From: Amycolatopsis jiangsuensis
Lineage (GTDB): Bacteria; Actinomycetota; Actinomycetes; Mycobacteriales; Pseudonocardiaceae
Assembly: GCF_014204865.1 (NCBI RefSeq)
Contig: NZ_JACHMG010000001.1
Coordinates: forward strand, 1,550,001 to 1,614,000
Length of the DNA stretch: 64,000 bases
Direction of reading: 5' to 3'
Under the pieces are notes generated by a model that saw only the letters and a list, made by a program, of their open reading frames with translations, was not told the DNA's origin and ran no database searches. Position 1 is the first letter of the stretch; each line of letters starts with the position of its first letter. This document shows, in pieces, positions 8,836-15,553 of the stretch. A program made the position numbers and the translations under genes.

Positions 8836-8841
8836 AGTATA
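8836..8841 (-). promoter_or_regulatory. -10 box giving a likely leaderless transcript for the decarboxylase fusion
   Basis: TATACT on the minus strand ends eight bases before the GTG start, so transcription would begin at or next to the start codon. No ribosome site precedes the GTG. A CTGACC sequence 14 bp further upstream is the only weak -35 candidate, and it overlaps the end of the preceding gene. Confidence 0.5.
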
Positions 8842-8857
8842 GGTTCGGCCCCGGTGG

Positions 8858-10129
8858 TCAGGCGGCGCGGTCGGGAAGCCGGTCCAGCTCGAGCAGGGTC
8901 GCCGCGTGCACGCGGATCCCGATGGCGATGTCGGCCGGATCGGTCCACTCGTCGGGGCAGTGGCTGCGCCCTCCCCGGGAGGGCACGAAGATCATCCCCA
9001 TCGGGCACAGGCGGGCGAGGTGCACCGCGTCGTGGGTGGCGCCGCTCGGTACGGGCTCCCAGCTCACGCCCACCGCGTCGGCGGCACGGCCGATGACCTC
9101 GTGCACATCGGGACTCGCGCTGACCCGCTCGTTGTCCGAGGACCAGGTCAGGTCCACCGTCACCCCGTGGTCCGCGGCCCGGTGCCCGATCTCGGCGGCC
9201 AGGCGCCGTTGCGCCTCGGTCAGCCAGCCGTCGTCGACGCTGCGCATTTCGGCGTACATCCGCGCCAGGCCGGGCACCACGTTGGGCGAGCCCGGTTCGG
9301 ACTCGATCCTCGAGGTGGTCGCGACGCCGTGCACCGGCGCACCGCATCCTTCCTGACGCACGGCGAGCACCGCTTCGGCCGCGGCGACCAGTGCGTCGGC
9401 CCGGTCCCCCATCGGCCGGGTCCCGGCGTGGTCGGGGCGTCCGGCGAAGGACGCCACGAGACGGCGGATCGCCGCGATCGCGGTGACGACGCCGATGCTC
9501 ACGCCACGGTCCTCCAGCACCGGCCCCTGCTCGATGTGCAGCTCGACATACCGGTGCAGGCCGCGGCGGGCGAAGCGGCCGGCGGAGGCGAGCACTTCGG
9601 ACGGGTCGAGCCCGAAGCCGCGGTAACGCTCGGCCAGTGACACCCCGTGCAGGTCCCGCCGGTCCAGATGCTCCGCGGTGAGTTCCCCGGCCAGGGACCT
9701 GCTGCCGAGGCAGCTCAGGCCGTAGTCGTTGGACTCCTCGCCCAGGAAGTCGATCACGAGCAGGTCGCGGTCCAGGCGCAGGTCGTGTTCGGCCAGCTGC
9801 CGCACGACCTCGAGCGAACCGAGCACCCCCACGACCCCGTCGAACCGGCCACCGGCCGCGACCGTGTCGGTGTGCGAGCCGGTCACCAGCGCCGGCGCCG
9901 CCGGATCGCGTCCCGGCAGCACGCCGACGAGGTTGCCCGCACCGTCGGCGTGCACGGTCAGGCCGGCGTCGGCCATCCGCCGCCGCACCCAGTCCCGGGA
10001 CGCCCGGTACGGCTCGGAGAAGACCGTGCGGGTCCACCCGTCGGTGTCCGGGTCACGGATCTCGGCCAGCGCGGCGAAGTCCTGCCGGACCCGCTCGGTC
10101 ACCGGGTCCAGCACTGCGAAGTCGGCCAT
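8858..10129 (-). CDS. M20-family N-carbamoyl-amino-acid / ureidopropionate amidohydrolase
   Basis: The 423-residue metallohydrolase belongs to the carbamoylase branch of the M20 family. TGSHTDTVAAGGRFDG gives the first metal-binding His-Asp pair, FLGEESNDYG the acid/base Glu and bridging residue, and ELHIEQGPVLE the family signature with another metal ligand. RPDHAG marks the lid/dimerisation domain. It hydrolyses N-carbamoyl amino acids or beta-ureidopropionate to the amino acid, carbon dioxide and ammonia, the last step of reductive pyrimidine or hydantoin breakdown. It lies 27 bp after the hydantoinase in the same operon, which supports that role. Allantoate amidohydrolase belongs to the same family and is the main alternative. 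Confidence 0.9.
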   Translation of the reverse strand: MADFAVLDPVTERVRQDFAALAEIRDPDTDGWTRTVFSEPYRASRDWVRRRMADAGLTVHADGAGNLVGVLPGRDPAAPALVTGSHTDTVAAGGRFDGVVGVLGSLEVVRQLAEHDLRLDRDLLVIDFLGEESNDYGLSCLGSRSLAGELTAEHLDRRDLHGVSLAERYRGFGLDPSEVLASAGRFARRGLHRYVELHIEQGPVLEDRGVSIGVVTAIAAIRRLVASFAGRPDHAGTRPMGDRADALVAAAEAVLAVRQEGCGAPVHGVATTSRIESEPGSPNVVPGLARMYAEMRSVDDGWLTEAQRRLAAEIGHRAADHGVTVDLTWSSDNERVSASPDVHEVIGRAADAVGVSWEPVPSGATHDAVHLARLCPMGMIFVPSRGGRSHCPDEWTDPADIAIGIRVHAATLLELDRLPDRAA

Positions 10130-10156
10130 CTGCCCTCCGTCGGTGTCGAAGTTCGG

Positions 10157-11536
10157 CTACTGCGTGGTGCGGGCGAGGAACCGCCCGCGGCCGGCGACGC
10201 CGACGTACCGGCCGTCGCGGGCGATGAGTTCCCCGCGGGAGTACACGGACTCGATCGCCCCGGGCAGCGTCCAGCCCTCGTACGGCGTGTAGTCCATCCG
10301 CTGGTTCTGCGTCTCGGCGGTGATGGTGGTGGTGCCCTCCGGGTCGAGCACGACGATGTCGGCGTCCGCACCGGTGGTGATCGCGCCCTTCGACGGCAAG
10401 CCGAACTGGCGGGCCGGAGCGCCGGCGACGAGGTCCACGAACTTCTCCAGCGAGATCCGCCCCGCGCGCACGCCTTCGGCGTACATCACGATGAACCGGT
10501 GTTCCACGCCCGGACCGCCGTTGGGAATCGCCCGGAAGTCCGCGGAACCCAAGCGCCGCTTCTCTTCCAGGCAGAACGGACAGTGGTCCGAACTCACCAC
10601 GCCGAGCGTTCCCGCGCGCAGTCCGCGCCAGAGCGCGTCGCGGTGTTCCTGCGTCCGCAGCGGCGGGGTCAGCACGACCTTCGCCGCCTCGAAGCCGGGC
10701 GCGTCGTAGAGGGAACGGTCCAAAGTCAGGTAGTGCGTACAGGTTTCGCCGGCGATGGCCCATTCCTTCGACCGCGCTTCGGCCACCGCCTCGACCGCGC
10801 CCTCGGTGGACAGATGCACGAAGTACAGCGGCGAGTCGGCCATCCGCGCGATCTTGATCGCCCGCTCCACCGCTTCGATCTCGGTGGAGGGAGGCCGGGA
10901 GATCTCGTGGGAACCGGGCCCCGTCCTGCCCGCGGCCACCAGGTCCGCGCTGAGGCGGTCGATGACGTCGCCGCTCTCCGCGTGCACGCAGACCTGGCCG
11001 CCCAGGCCACCGGAGGTGCGCAGCACCTCGAACAAGTCGCCGTCGTGCAGCATGATGCTGCCGCGGTAGGCCATGAACACCTTGAAGCTGCTGACCCCGG
11101 ACTGCACGATCTCGGCGAACTCGCCGGTCGCGCCCTCGTAGAGGTCGGTGACGCACATGTGGAAGCCGTAGTCGACCACGGCCTTGCCCTCGGCCTTGGC
11201 GTGGTGCCCGGCCAGCGCGTTCGTCAGCGACTGCCCGGGCAGCTGCATCGCGAAGTCCACGAGGGTCGTCGTCCCGCCGCACGCCGCCGCCCGGGTACCG
11301 GTCTCGAAGTCGTCGGACGTCGTCGTGCCCATCATCGGCGAGTCGATGTGGGTGTGGACGTCGACACCGCCGGGCAGCAGCAGCCTGCCGGTGACGTCCA
11401 CCCGTTCGGCCTCGGCGATCGGCAGGTCGCCGAGACGGCCGATCGCCTCGATCCGGCCGCCGCGCACGAGCACGTCGGCGTCGGAGGTGCCGGAGCTGGT
11501 GACGACCCGGCCGCCGGTCAGCAGCAGGTGGGACAT
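10157..11536 (-). CDS. Dihydropyrimidinase / D-hydantoinase
   Basis: The 459-residue amidohydrolase has the full cyclic-amidase signature. GGVDVHTHID gives the first two metal-binding histidines, SSFKVFMAYRG the lysine that becomes carboxylated to bridge the metals (near residue 148), and CVHAESGDV and FVHLST further His ligands. VSSDHCPF gives the last Asp. It opens the ring of dihydrouracil, dihydrothymine or 5-substituted hydantoins to N-carbamoyl amino acids. The permease upstream and carbamoylase downstream make a complete uptake-and-hydrolysis module. A dihydropyrimidine dehydrogenase is not present in the window, so the operon may act on imported hydantoins or dihydropyrimidines rather than uracil. 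Confidence 0.92.
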   Translation of the reverse strand: MSHLLLTGGRVVTSSGTSDADVLVRGGRIEAIGRLGDLPIAEAERVDVTGRLLLPGGVDVHTHIDSPMMGTTTSDDFETGTRAAACGGTTTLVDFAMQLPGQSLTNALAGHHAKAEGKAVVDYGFHMCVTDLYEGATGEFAEIVQSGVSSFKVFMAYRGSIMLHDGDLFEVLRTSGGLGGQVCVHAESGDVIDRLSADLVAAGRTGPGSHEISRPPSTEIEAVERAIKIARMADSPLYFVHLSTEGAVEAVAEARSKEWAIAGETCTHYLTLDRSLYDAPGFEAAKVVLTPPLRTQEHRDALWRGLRAGTLGVVSSDHCPFCLEEKRRLGSADFRAIPNGGPGVEHRFIVMYAEGVRAGRISLEKFVDLVAGAPARQFGLPSKGAITTGADADIVVLDPEGTTTITAETQNQRMDYTPYEGWTLPGAIESVYSRGELIARDGRYVGVAGRGRFLARTTQ

Positions 11537-11557
11537 GCGTTCTCCTTCGGTACGGGG

Positions 11558-13057
11558 TCAGTGGTCCGTGACGGTCGAAGTCGCGGCGGACTGCGCGGGG
11601 CCGCGCGCGGGGCTTTGCGGCGGCAGCGCGGTGCCACCGCGGGTGAACGCCAGGCAGCACACCACTCCCAGCACGACGCCGATCGGCCATGCGTACGAAG
11701 CGAAATCCGCCAGCGCGGGAACCAGCGCGACCACCAGGGTGACCGCGCCGGAGGTGACGAGTGCCGCCACCGCACGCAGATTCGTCCCCCGGCGGTAGTG
11801 ATACGCCCCGGACACCGCGTCGGTGTAGAGCTGGGCGACGTCGACGCGAGCCCGGCGGATCAGGTAGTAGTCGGCCAGCAGGATGCCGAACAGCGGGCCC
11901 ATCAGGGCGCCGACCCCGCCGAGGAAGTAGTTCACCGCGACCGGGTTCGCGTAGATCTTCCACGGCAGCACCACCAGCGCCAGCACCGCGGTGATCAGTC
12001 CCCCGGTCTTGAAGCTGATCCGCTTCGGGAACGTGTTCGCCAGGTCGTAGGCAGGCGAGACGAAGTTCAGCACGATGTTCACCCCGACGGTGGCCAGCGC
12101 GAAGGCGACGGTGCCCAGCAGCAGGGCGGCCGTGCTGTCCAGTTCCGCGACCAGCTGCACGGGATCGCTGATCGCCTTGCCGTACAACCGGACGGTGCCC
12201 AGCGCGATGATCACCGACACCACGCAGAAGGCCGAGGCGTTGAGCGGCAGTCCCAGCCGGTTGCCCCGCAGGACGGTCCGCTTGTCCGGGGCGAACCGCG
12301 CGAAGTCGGCGTAGTTGAGCATCGGGCCGGCGAAGTAGGACACGGTCAGGAAGACGCCGCTCACCACCGCGACGATCACGCTTCCGGTCGTCATGCCGGG
12401 GCCGCCCTCGTGGTAGGTCCAGTCGAGGTGCCAGCCGGCCCGCGCCAGCACCCAGATCGCGAGCGCCAGCATCGCGATCCAGATGACCGGGCCGGACAGG
12501 TCGGAGAGCTTGCGCACGGTCTCCATCCCGCGGTGCAGCACGACCAGCTGGAGCAGCCAGAGCCCGAGGAAGCACAGCCAGCCGAGACCCGACAACCCGA
12601 GGAACGACGCGTGCGTCCAGGCCGCGGCCGGCGGAACCAGTTTGAGCACCAGGATCATCAGCGCGGCCGACGCGAGATAGGTCTGGATGGCGTACCAGAA
12701 GATCGCGACGACCGCACGCAGCAGTGCGGGCACGTTCGCCCCGAACACGCCGAAGCTCACGCGGGCGAACACCGGGAACGGAACGCCGAGACGCTGACCG
12801 GCGACCCCCATCAGGTTGCAGCCCAGGTAGACGATGGCCACGCCGCCGACCATCGCCAGCGCCATCTGCCACCCGTTGAGCCCCAGCACGAGCAGGCCGA
12901 CGGCGAAGGTGTACCCGCCGAGGCTGTGCACCGCCGACATCCAGACGCAGAACAGGTCCCACGTGCGCCACACCGCGTTCGGCCGGCGCGGCGCGAGATC
13001 TTCGTTGTAGAGCCGGGGACTGCGCTGCACGGTGGTCGACGGACCTGATTCGGACAT
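11558..13057 (-). CDS. NCS1-family nucleobase/hydantoin permease
   Basis: The 499-residue protein has about twelve membrane helices and the NCS1 N-terminal signature RLYNEDLAPRRPNAVWRTWD ahead of the first helix. FPVFARVSFGVFGANVPALLRA, of which FPVFARVSFGVFG is typical, marks helix 3 and its substrate-site region. NCS1 proteins carry hydantoins, uracil, allantoin or cytosine with sodium or protons. As first gene of the hydantoinase/carbamoylase operon it most likely imports the hydantoin or dihydropyrimidine substrate. The ATG at 13057 follows a GGGGAGG ribosome site. The promoter about 120 bp upstream carries two LacI-type operators and the lacI gene lies just beyond, so the operon is probably substrate-inducible. 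Confidence 0.92.
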   Translation of the reverse strand: MSESGPSTTVQRSPRLYNEDLAPRRPNAVWRTWDLFCVWMSAVHSLGGYTFAVGLLVLGLNGWQMALAMVGGVAIVYLGCNLMGVAGQRLGVPFPVFARVSFGVFGANVPALLRAVVAIFWYAIQTYLASAALMILVLKLVPPAAAWTHASFLGLSGLGWLCFLGLWLLQLVVLHRGMETVRKLSDLSGPVIWIAMLALAIWVLARAGWHLDWTYHEGGPGMTTGSVIVAVVSGVFLTVSYFAGPMLNYADFARFAPDKRTVLRGNRLGLPLNASAFCVVSVIIALGTVRLYGKAISDPVQLVAELDSTAALLLGTVAFALATVGVNIVLNFVSPAYDLANTFPKRISFKTGGLITAVLALVVLPWKIYANPVAVNYFLGGVGALMGPLFGILLADYYLIRRARVDVAQLYTDAVSGAYHYRRGTNLRAVAALVTSGAVTLVVALVPALADFASYAWPIGVVLGVVCCLAFTRGGTALPPQSPARGPAQSAATSTVTDH

Positions 13058-13165
13058 GGGACACCTCCCCGGCACCGGCTCGGCGGGAACGCGAGCCGGC
13101 ACCGCTGCATCGACGTCGGCGCTGACGCCGGGAACCGGTCTCCCCGGCCGGGACCGGGAAGTACT

Positions 13166-13199
13166 CAAACGTTTGCGCTGGAGTCTGAACAAACGTTTG
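13166..13199. promoter_or_regulatory. Pair of identical LacI-family operators
   Basis: The perfect palindrome CAAACGTTTG, with the central CpG typical of LacI/PurR-family sites, occurs at 13166-13175 and again at 13190-13199. Both copies are followed on the plus strand by CG. The 24-bp centre-to-centre spacing is a little over two helical turns. One copy lies in the spacer of the hydantoinase-operon promoter and the other at about its transcription start, so binding would block RNA polymerase. Confidence 0.8.
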
Positions 13200-13210
13200 C
13201 GCGATGTCAA
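13182..13210 (-). promoter_or_regulatory. Promoter of the hydantoin utilisation operon
   Basis: On the minus strand a perfect TTGACA (13210-13205) is followed after 17 bp by CAGACT (13187-13182). Transcription would start near 13175, leaving a leader of about 118 bases before the permease. The two LacI operators overlap the spacer and the start point. Confidence 0.65.
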
Positions 13211-13376
13211 GGGCCGAGCTCGTCGTCGGGACATGACTACGCCGAACGCCTTACGTGCGCAGGGAATCACCGGATGTTGCCGGCACCGCGGGGAACGAGG
13301 TCAGGCGATGGCTACCGTCATCCCGATGGCCGACCCGACCAAGCCGTGACGGCCACCCGGCACAGGCGGCCACCGA

Positions 13377-13404
13377 GCCCAGGCGGCCGCCGGCCCGCCT
13401 GGGC
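13377..13404 (-). terminator. Terminator hairpin of lacI
   Basis: A perfect 10-bp stem (GCCCAGGCGG at 13377-13386, CCGCCTGGGC at 13395-13404) with an 8-base loop begins nine bases after the lacI stop codon. It separates lacI from the hydantoin operon promoter. Confidence 0.75.
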
Positions 13405-13412
13405 CGGGCCGC

Positions 13413-14450
13413 TCAGCTCGGGGGTACGACGTGGCCCAGGCTGGAGTCGCGGATGCTCAGCGTGGGCGCGAACCGCCGGGAAGCGATCCGGCGTCCGCCG
13501 ACCAGGTCGAGCAGCATCCGCGCGCTGACCCGGCCCATCTCGGCCAGCGGTGAGCGGACCGAGGTCAGCGCGACCGGCAGCTCCGCGGCCAGGTCGAGAT
13601 CGTTGTACCCGACCAGGGCCACGTCCTGTCCGACGCGGAGGCCGGCGTCGCGGATCGCGCCCATCGCACCCACCGCGGTGAAGTCGTTCACCGCGAAGAT
13701 CGCTGTCGGACGCGACGGGAGCGCGAGGATCTGCTCGGTCGCGCGCCGGCCGTCGGACACGCCGAATCCCGACTCCACCACGTATTCGGCCGGAACCGGA
13801 TGGCCCGCTCGCGCGAAGGTCTCGCGGAAGCCGTGCGTTCGCTCGACTCCCGTGCTCGCCGCCTGGTCGCCGGCGACCACGCCGACCCGCCGGTGCCCCC
13901 GCTCGAGGAGGTGTTCGGCGGCCAGCCTGCCACCCTGTTCGTCATCGGTGGTCACCGCGACCTGCTTCGGCAGCCTGCGCATCACCAGCACGTACGGGAC
14001 CCGGGAACGGCGCAGCTGCGCCACGACGTTGGCGTCCGAACGCGAGTCCGCGAGGACCAGCCCGGCGACCCGCATGGACAGCAGCGATTCGACCCGGCTG
14101 CGCCGCTCCTCGGGATCGTCGTGGGTGTTCGCGACCACGGTGTCGTAGCCGCCCAGCCGGGCGGTCTCGTCGATGCCGTCGAAGATGGTCGCCATCGCGA
14201 CGTCGGTCAGCCGCGGGACGAGGACGCCGATGGTCCGGGTGTGGCCGGTCCGCAGCGCGTGCGCCGCCGGGTCACGGCGATACCCGAGGTCGTGGGCGAG
14301 CTCGCGGATCCGGGCGACAGTCTCGGGACCGACGCCCACCGGTTCGGCCCTGAGCGCGCGGGACACCGTGGACACGTGCACGCCGGCCTCCCGGGCGAGC
14401 TGCTCGAGGGTCACCGGGGACGTGCGCTCACTGCTCCGTCGTGCGGCCAT
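13413..14450 (-). CDS. LacI family transcriptional repressor of the hydantoin operon
   Basis: The 345-residue protein has an N-terminal LacI helix-turn-helix (VTLEQLAREAGVHVSTVSRAL, of which GVHVSTVSRAL is diagnostic) with the hinge-helix segment DPAAHALRTGHTRTIGVLVP after it. A two-lobed sugar-binding-protein-like effector domain follows, with VAGLVLADSR, ERGHRRVGVV and AIFAVNDFTAVGAM signatures. The ATG at 14450 is the first start that keeps the complete DNA-binding domain. Two CAAACGTTTG operators lie about 210-250 bp downstream in the promoter of the permease-hydantoinase-carbamoylase operon, making this the obvious regulator. The inducer is probably a hydantoin, dihydropyrimidine or purine-related compound, by analogy with PurR-type LacI proteins. 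It may be cotranscribed with the GntR gene 52 bp upstream. Confidence 0.9.
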   Translation of the reverse strand: MAARRSSERTSPVTLEQLAREAGVHVSTVSRALRAEPVGVGPETVARIRELAHDLGYRRDPAAHALRTGHTRTIGVLVPRLTDVAMATIFDGIDETARLGGYDTVVANTHDDPEERRSRVESLLSMRVAGLVLADSRSDANVVAQLRRSRVPYVLVMRRLPKQVAVTTDDEQGGRLAAEHLLERGHRRVGVVAGDQAASTGVERTHGFRETFARAGHPVPAEYVVESGFGVSDGRRATEQILALPSRPTAIFAVNDFTAVGAMGAIRDAGLRVGQDVALVGYNDLDLAAELPVALTSVRSPLAEMGRVSARMLLDLVGGRRIASRRFAPTLSIRDSSLGHVVPPS

Positions 14451-14502
14451 GGCGGAAGTCTGCCTGATCCCGGTCCGGCACAACACTGACCGGCGCGGCG
14501 CG

Positions 14503-15198
14503 TCACTCCCCCGGTACGCCGGGCTCCTGCGCGGGGAACAGGTTCGCCAGCGTGTGCGCCCGGCTCGTGCGGGCGTGCTCCACCGCCAGCACGCGGGCAC
14601 GTTCCTCGTCGCCCGCGACGACGGCTGCGAGCAGGGCGCGATGGTCACAGAGCAGCCGATCCCAGTCACCATTGTGCTGGTAGAGCCAGCGCAGCCGGCC
14701 CTCCAGTGGGAACGCCATCGCACGCAGCAGGCTGTTGCCCGCGATCTCCGTCATGATCAGGTGGAAGTCCGCGTTGAGGGTGTGCAGCACCGCGTCGTCG
14801 GTCGCGGCTGCCGTGTCCTCCAGCAGTTTCTCCAGGCGTGAGACGCCGTCCGCATCCGCCTGGCGGGCCGCGAGCCCGGTCGCCAGCATCTCCAGGCCTT
14901 CCCGGACGTCGAACAACTCCTCGACATCACGCCTCGACAACCGCCGGACCACGATCCGCCGGGGCGACTCGGCCACCAGGAAACCCTCGTAGGTCAGGGC
15001 TCGTACCGCCTCGCGCACCGAATACCGGGACACTTGGAGCCGCTCGGCGAGGTCCCGCTCGACAATGCGATCACCCGGACGCAGACGCCCGTCGATGATC
15101 ATCTCGCGGATGCCGTCGACGGCGTTGGCTCGGACAGCGGCGAAGCCCTTCGGCCCCGCCCCCGCCTCGGCGGCACGTTCCACCCGACCCACTCTCAT
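14503..15198 (-). CDS. GntR family regulator, FadR/FCD type
   Basis: The 231-residue protein has a GntR winged helix (about residues 20-85; ERDLAERLQVSRYSVREAV) and an FCD effector domain containing FDVREGLEM, NADFHLIM and DHRALLAAV. Those segments supply the Asp and His residues that bind a metal and carboxylate ligand in this subgroup. FCD proteins usually respond to organic acids or degradation intermediates. It is divergent from the permease/molybdenum-hydroxylase operon beginning at 15554 and precedes lacI on the same strand, so it could control either catabolic unit. Five 14-bp direct repeats start 11 bp upstream of its ATG, and a perfect 16-bp palindrome lies further into the divergent region. 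A GGGGA ribosome site precedes the ATG. Confidence 0.92.
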   Translation of the reverse strand: MRVGRVERAAEAGAGPKGFAAVRANAVDGIREMIIDGRLRPGDRIVERDLAERLQVSRYSVREAVRALTYEGFLVAESPRRIVVRRLSRRDVEELFDVREGLEMLATGLAARQADADGVSRLEKLLEDTAAATDDAVLHTLNADFHLIMTEIAGNSLLRAMAFPLEGRLRWLYQHNGDWDRLLCDHRALLAAVVAGDEERARVLAVEHARTSRAHTLANLFPAQEPGVPGE

Positions 15199-15208
15199 CG
15201 TCCCCAGA

Positions 15209-15278
15209 GATCTGCCTCAAGGGATCTGTCCCAGGAAATCCGTCTCACGAAATCTGCCTCACGGAACCCGTCTCACGA
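15209..15278. repeat. Five tandem 14-bp direct repeats upstream of the GntR gene
   Basis: Five abutting 14-mers fit the consensus RATCYGYCTCACGR. They begin GATCTGCC (15209), GATCTGTC (15223), AATCCGTC (15237), AATCTGCC (15251) and AACCCGTC (15265). A sixth, degenerate copy starts at 15279. The array sits in the leader or promoter of the GntR gene in a 355-bp divergent gap. It could be a regulator-binding array or simple slippage. The rest of the gap up to 15409 shows nothing else I recognise. Confidence 0.75.
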
Positions 15279-15409
15279 GATCTTCGATGATTCTTCCAAG
15301 CTGCCCGTGACCCCCGCAACCGGCCACCGCGAGTCCGGAGGTTCCCGCAGATACGGGCCCAAGGCCGCGAACTGTGCCGCAGGTGCGGTTCACTCACCGA
15401 CCCGCCGTC

Positions 15410-15425
15410 GTTTGGGCGCCCAAAC
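15410..15425. promoter_or_regulatory. Perfect 16-bp palindromic operator
   Basis: GTTTGGGCGCCCAAAC is fully self-complementary. It ends two bases before the -35 box of the permease/molybdenum-hydroxylase operon, a position typical of activator sites. The divergent GntR protein is the nearest candidate to bind it. Confidence 0.6.
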
Positions 15426-15427
15426 TG

Positions 15428-15456
15428 TTGACATCGGCCACGGGCCGCAGCACTAT
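15428..15456 (+). promoter_or_regulatory. Promoter of the permease/molybdenum-hydroxylase operon
   Basis: TTGACA (15428-15433), a 17-bp spacer and CACTAT (15451-15456) form a good sigma-70 type promoter. The predicted leader is about 90 bases. Confidence 0.65.
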
Positions 15457-15529
15457 GTGGCGAAGTCGTTCGCGCACCCTTCGACCGAGCCGGGCAACCC
15501 AGGTTCCGCCTGCGCGATCCTTCCCTGAT

Positions 15530-15547
15530 TCCCTTACACAGAAGGGA
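15530..15547 (+). promoter_or_regulatory. Hairpin covering the ribosome-binding site
   Basis: TCCCTT (15530-15535) pairs with AAGGGA (15542-15547) around a 6-base loop. The 3' arm is the ribosome site of the permease, six bases before the ATG at 15554. A regulatory effect on translation is possible but unproven. Confidence 0.35.
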
Positions 15548-15553
15548 TTTCGT

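Noticed and set aside
9647..13048. 1133-codon open frame on the plus strand opposite the hydantoin operon
   Set aside because: Composition is Arg/Gln/His/Gly-rich without any motif. The three minus-strand genes beneath it have complete catalytic signatures and ribosome sites.
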